Shown piece after piece: positions 61,947 through 64,000 of a stretch of DNA of 64,000 bases (positions are counted from its first letter, which is position 1; every line of letters starts with the position of its first letter). The translations under genes and the position numbers were made by a program. The notes under the pieces are model-generated. The model worked only from the letters and a program-made list of their open reading frames with translations. It had not been told where the DNA came from and ran no database searches. The DNA comes from an uncultured Paracoccaceae bacterium (GTDB lineage Bacteria; Pseudomonadota; Alphaproteobacteria; Rhodobacterales; Rhodobacteraceae): the NCBI GenBank assembly GCA_947496605.1, contig CANMDF010000001.1:744001-808000 (forward strand), written 5' to 3'.

Positions 61947-63029
61947 TTAGGCCATCACGCGGTCGCGCTGCAGACGGTAGGCGCCTTCGGACTGTGTGAT
62001 CCACGAAGATGATGCTGCCATGGACGCGTTGTAGCTTGCACGGATACGGTCATAGATGTCGTCGCCGTTGTACTGGTCCATCGTTGTCTTTGCAGCTGCA
62101 CCCATTGCGTCCCAAACGCTGTCTGGGAATTCCAGAACCTGAACGCCACCGGCCTGCAGACGCTGAAGCGCTGCACCGTTGTTGTTCATGAACTGTGCAA
62201 GGTTCCACTGGTGTGCTTCGCCAGATGCGATCTCGATGATCTTCTGGTGCTCTGGGCTCAGGCTTTCAAACACATCAAGGTTTGTGGCCAAAGACAGGGC
62301 TGCGCCCGGCTCGTGCATACCGGCTGTGTAGTAGAACTTGGTGATTTCCTGGAAGCCGGCTTTTTCGTCAGCCCATGGGCCAATCCACTCAGTGCCGTCA
62401 ATCGCGCCAGATGCCAGCGCTTGGTACACTTCTGCACCTGGCAGGTTCTGTACGGACGCGCCCATGTTACCTAGTGCCTGACCACCAAGGCCCGGCATAC
62501 GGAACTTCAGACCTTGGAAGTCCTCTGGACCGTTGATCTCTTTTGAGAACCAACCACCGGCCTGTGGGCCAGTGTTACCAGCCAAGAACGACTTCAGACC
62601 AAAGATCGAACCCAGCTCGTCGTGGAAGCCTTGGCCTTCGCCTTGGTAGTACCAGTTGGAAATTTCCTGTGGTGTCATGCCGAATGGCACGGATGTGAAG
62701 AACGCATAACCTGGGTGCTGACCAACAAAGTAGTAGTCTGCGCCGTGGTACATGTCGGCCTGACCGGATGTGACCGCGTCGAATACTTCGAACGCACCAA
62801 CCAGTTCGCCAGCAGCTTTCAGGTCGATGGTAAGCGAGCCACCAGACATAGCGGTGATTGTGTCAGCAGCACGCTGTGCGGCGTCATGCACACCAGCAAG
62901 GCCACGGCCCCATGTTGTGACCAATGTCAGCGTGCGGTTGCCTTGGGCATATGCAGGTGCTGCAAGTGCAGTTGCCGCAGCTGCGGAACCACCAAGTGCT
63001 GAATTCTTTAGAAATGAACGACGATCCAT
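61947..63029 (-). CDS. dctP: TRAP transporter substrate-binding protein, TakP-like
   Basis: Periplasmic binding protein of 360 residues. MDRRSFLKNSALGGSAA is a twin-arginine signal (RRSFLK) with cleavage near AYAQ. The mature part has VTTWGRGLAGVHDAAQ, GADYYFVGQHPGYAFFTSVP, LKFRMPGLGGQALGNMG and GAIDGTEWIGPWADEKAG, which are the signatures of the TakP group that binds 2-oxo or hydroxy monocarboxylic acids, often with a metal ion. Substrate is inferred from this similarity. GGGAGG seven bases ahead of the ATG. First gene of the operon dctP-dctQ-dctM. Confidence 0.92.
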   Translation of the reverse strand: MDRRSFLKNSALGGSAAAATALAAPAYAQGNRTLTLVTTWGRGLAGVHDAAQRAADTITAMSGGSLTIDLKAAGELVGAFEVFDAVTSGQADMYHGADYYFVGQHPGYAFFTSVPFGMTPQEISNWYYQGEGQGFHDELGSIFGLKSFLAGNTGPQAGGWFSKEINGPEDFQGLKFRMPGLGGQALGNMGASVQNLPGAEVYQALASGAIDGTEWIGPWADEKAGFQEITKFYYTAGMHEPGAALSLATNLDVFESLSPEHQKIIEIASGEAHQWNLAQFMNNNGAALQRLQAGGVQVLEFPDSVWDAMGAAAKTTMDQYNGDDIYDRIRASYNASMAASSSWITQSEGAYRLQRDRVMA

Positions 63030-63128
63030 AAAGTTACCTCCCGGGTGTTACATCAATGTGGAGCGCAAAGCGGCGCCCACAGATGGATTTCGTGTGCTCA
63101 GACTAACGCCGCGTCAAAAATGGTGAAA

Positions 63129-63144
63129 TACGTAGTACTGCGTA
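63129..63144. promoter_or_regulatory. 16-bp palindromic site in the TRAP/sensor intergenic gap
   Basis: TACGTAGTACTGCGTA is symmetric except for one base pair (TACGYAGTACTRCGTA). It lies 100 bases before dctP; on the minus strand TTGACG (63117-63112) follows twelve bases later as a possible -35 box, so a response regulator of the FixJ/NarL type bound here could activate dctP. On the other side, TGGCAGATGGGATGCG (minus strand, near 63224-63209) is a loose sigma-54-like match that I consider doubtful. Confidence 0.5.
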
Positions 63145-63274
63145 GAAATGCCGCTTTTGTCACAATTTCTGACCAATATCGCCTGATGTTTAGGCGCTAA
63201 CAGAAAAGCGCATCCCATCTGCCACCGATTCTTGGCATTTGATTCGCAGGTGATTCTTAGCTAACGATCAGCGG

Positions 63275-64000
63275 ATGAATGGCCTTCTTTCGCGTCTGCG
63301 TGACATGATCAACATCAGCTACGGACAGAAGGTATTTCTTCTGGCCACCCTGCCCCTTATCGGCGCAGTTTTCCTGATCACGCTTGTTGTGACGGCACAG
63401 TCTAGACAGTTGGCCGAGCGTGAAATCCAAGCGCTTGAAGTCCAACTGATTGAAACCAAACGCGCGGAATTAAAGAACTATTTGTCGATTGCACGCACGG
63501 CTGTCGTTAATACCTATGGCCGTGCAGCACCCGACGATGAAGAAGCAAAGCTAGCCGTCAGCCGTGAATTGGCCGCGATGCTTTATGGGCAAGATGGGTA
63601 CTTTTTTGTCTTTGACTATGACGGTAATAACCTGGTGGCCCCGCGCCAGACCTACCTGATCGGCAAGAACTGGACTGATCTCGAAGACTTGAATGGCACG
63701 CCCATCACCAACGAGTTGATCCGTATTGCCCGCACGGGTGGCGGCTATCACAGCTTTGATTGGCCCAAACCATCCACCGGGGCGACGGAACGGATGATTG
63801 TCTATGTGAACGGCCTGCAAGACTGGCGTTGGGCGATCGGCACAGGCGTGTTTATTGACGATATCTTGGAAAACGTGGCCGCCGCCCGCGCCGAGGTTGA
63901 GACACGCATTAGAACCACCAGTTTCTATATTATGGCAATTGCTGTGGCGGCCTTGGTCGCCGTGTTCATGACGGGTATGTTCCTGAACCTGCGCGAACGT
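63275..64000 (+). CDS. Cache-domain sensor protein, 3'-truncated by window edge
   Basis: The frame runs from ATG at 63275 to the end of the window (242 codons, no stop). One membrane helix at about residues 20-41 (FLLATLPLIGAVFLITLVVT), a periplasmic domain of about 175 residues with LYGQDGYFFVFDYDGNNLV and the sequence DWRWAIGTGVFIDDI, which mark a Cache sensor, and a second helix near 217-239. The missing part is likely a histidine kinase or methyl-accepting domain. Divergent from the TRAP operon, so it probably senses the transporter's substrate. Cache kinases beside TRAP genes are common. Confidence 0.85.
   Translation, partial: MNGLLSRLRDMINISYGQKVFLLATLPLIGAVFLITLVVTAQSRQLAEREIQALEVQLIETKRAELKNYLSIARTAVVNTYGRAAPDDEEAKLAVSRELAAMLYGQDGYFFVFDYDGNNLVAPRQTYLIGKNWTDLEDLNGTPITNELIRIARTGGGYHSFDWPKPSTGATERMIVYVNGLQDWRWAIGTGVFIDDILENVAAARAEVETRIRTTSFYIMAIAVAALVAVFMTGMFLNLRER

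Noticed and set aside
1..64000. CRISPR arrays, prophage or insertion sequences
   Set aside because: No regularly spaced repeats of 25-40 bases, no transposase or phage structural motifs were seen on either strand.

Overview
The window is a chromosomal segment of an alphaproteobacterium, most likely a marine member of the Rhodobacteraceae (Roseobacter group). The base for this is family content and gene order: lptD-surA-pdxA-rsmA, yceD-rpmF-plsX-fabH-ihfA-merR, dgt-argS-SPOR-nagZ-scpA-scpB, a double-length dCTP deaminase, a one-cysteine DksA, a PIN/RNA-methyltransferase pair and DUF6778, DUF2927, DUF2852 and DUF4167 proteins known mainly from this family, Edd/Eda sugar catabolism and a TRAP transporter. 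No genus can be named from the sequence alone. I see no rRNA, CRISPR array, intact insertion sequence or prophage; one tRNA (Pro, GGG) is present.

Layout. 1-5 kb: the 3' part of lptD, then surA, pdxA and rsmA with overlapping ends (outer-membrane biogenesis, vitamin B6, rRNA methylation). 5-15 kb, mostly minus strand: DUF4167 protein, prmC/prfA (translation termination), a DUF1499 protein, two tandem ureohydrolases and an M20 amidohydrolase (guanidino/amide catabolism), then mazG, an SDR, an ABC-F ATPase and msrB. 15.6-17.7 kb: an AraC-type regulator and an alpha/beta hydrolase, each preceded by the same pair of direct repeats. 17.8-22.4 kb: BamE-like lipoprotein and the fatty-acid/phospholipid operon with ihfA and a MerR regulator, then tRNA-Pro and dcd.

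23.65-28.6 kb is the clearest accessory region: a nested inverted repeat, a polysaccharide deacetylase, then four genes joined by ATGA overlaps (acyl carrier protein, AMP-forming acyl ligase, SDR reductase, GNAT-like protein). I interpret it as a dedicated acyl-activation and transfer cassette, probably for decorating a surface glycan. It interrupts the region after scpB. 28.8-35.8 kb returns to housekeeping genes on the minus strand (scpAB, nagZ, SPOR, argS, dgt) with erpA divergent.

35.8-47.8 kb: an orphan gene, xthA, dksA coupled to a flavin monooxygenase, a MoxR ATPase with its VWA partner separated by three small genes, a DedA protein, an M48 protease, and the PIN/methyltransferase pair. 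48-50.5 kb: edd and eda behind a perfect LacI-type palindrome. 50.6-58.5 kb: a chemoreceptor, glnE, a YbaK deacylase, a DUF2852/RDD pair behind duplicated 19-bp operators, and bpt. 58.5-64 kb: a TRAP transporter (large permease, small permease, binding protein) with a divergent, truncated Cache-type sensor that probably controls it.

The most interesting unexplained signals are the AraC direct repeats, the acylation cassette, the nested inverted repeat at its border, a dispersed 35-bp repeat at four intergenic sites that stays open in one reading frame, GTAC tetramers phased at exactly 11 bp, and the twin operators before DUF2852.
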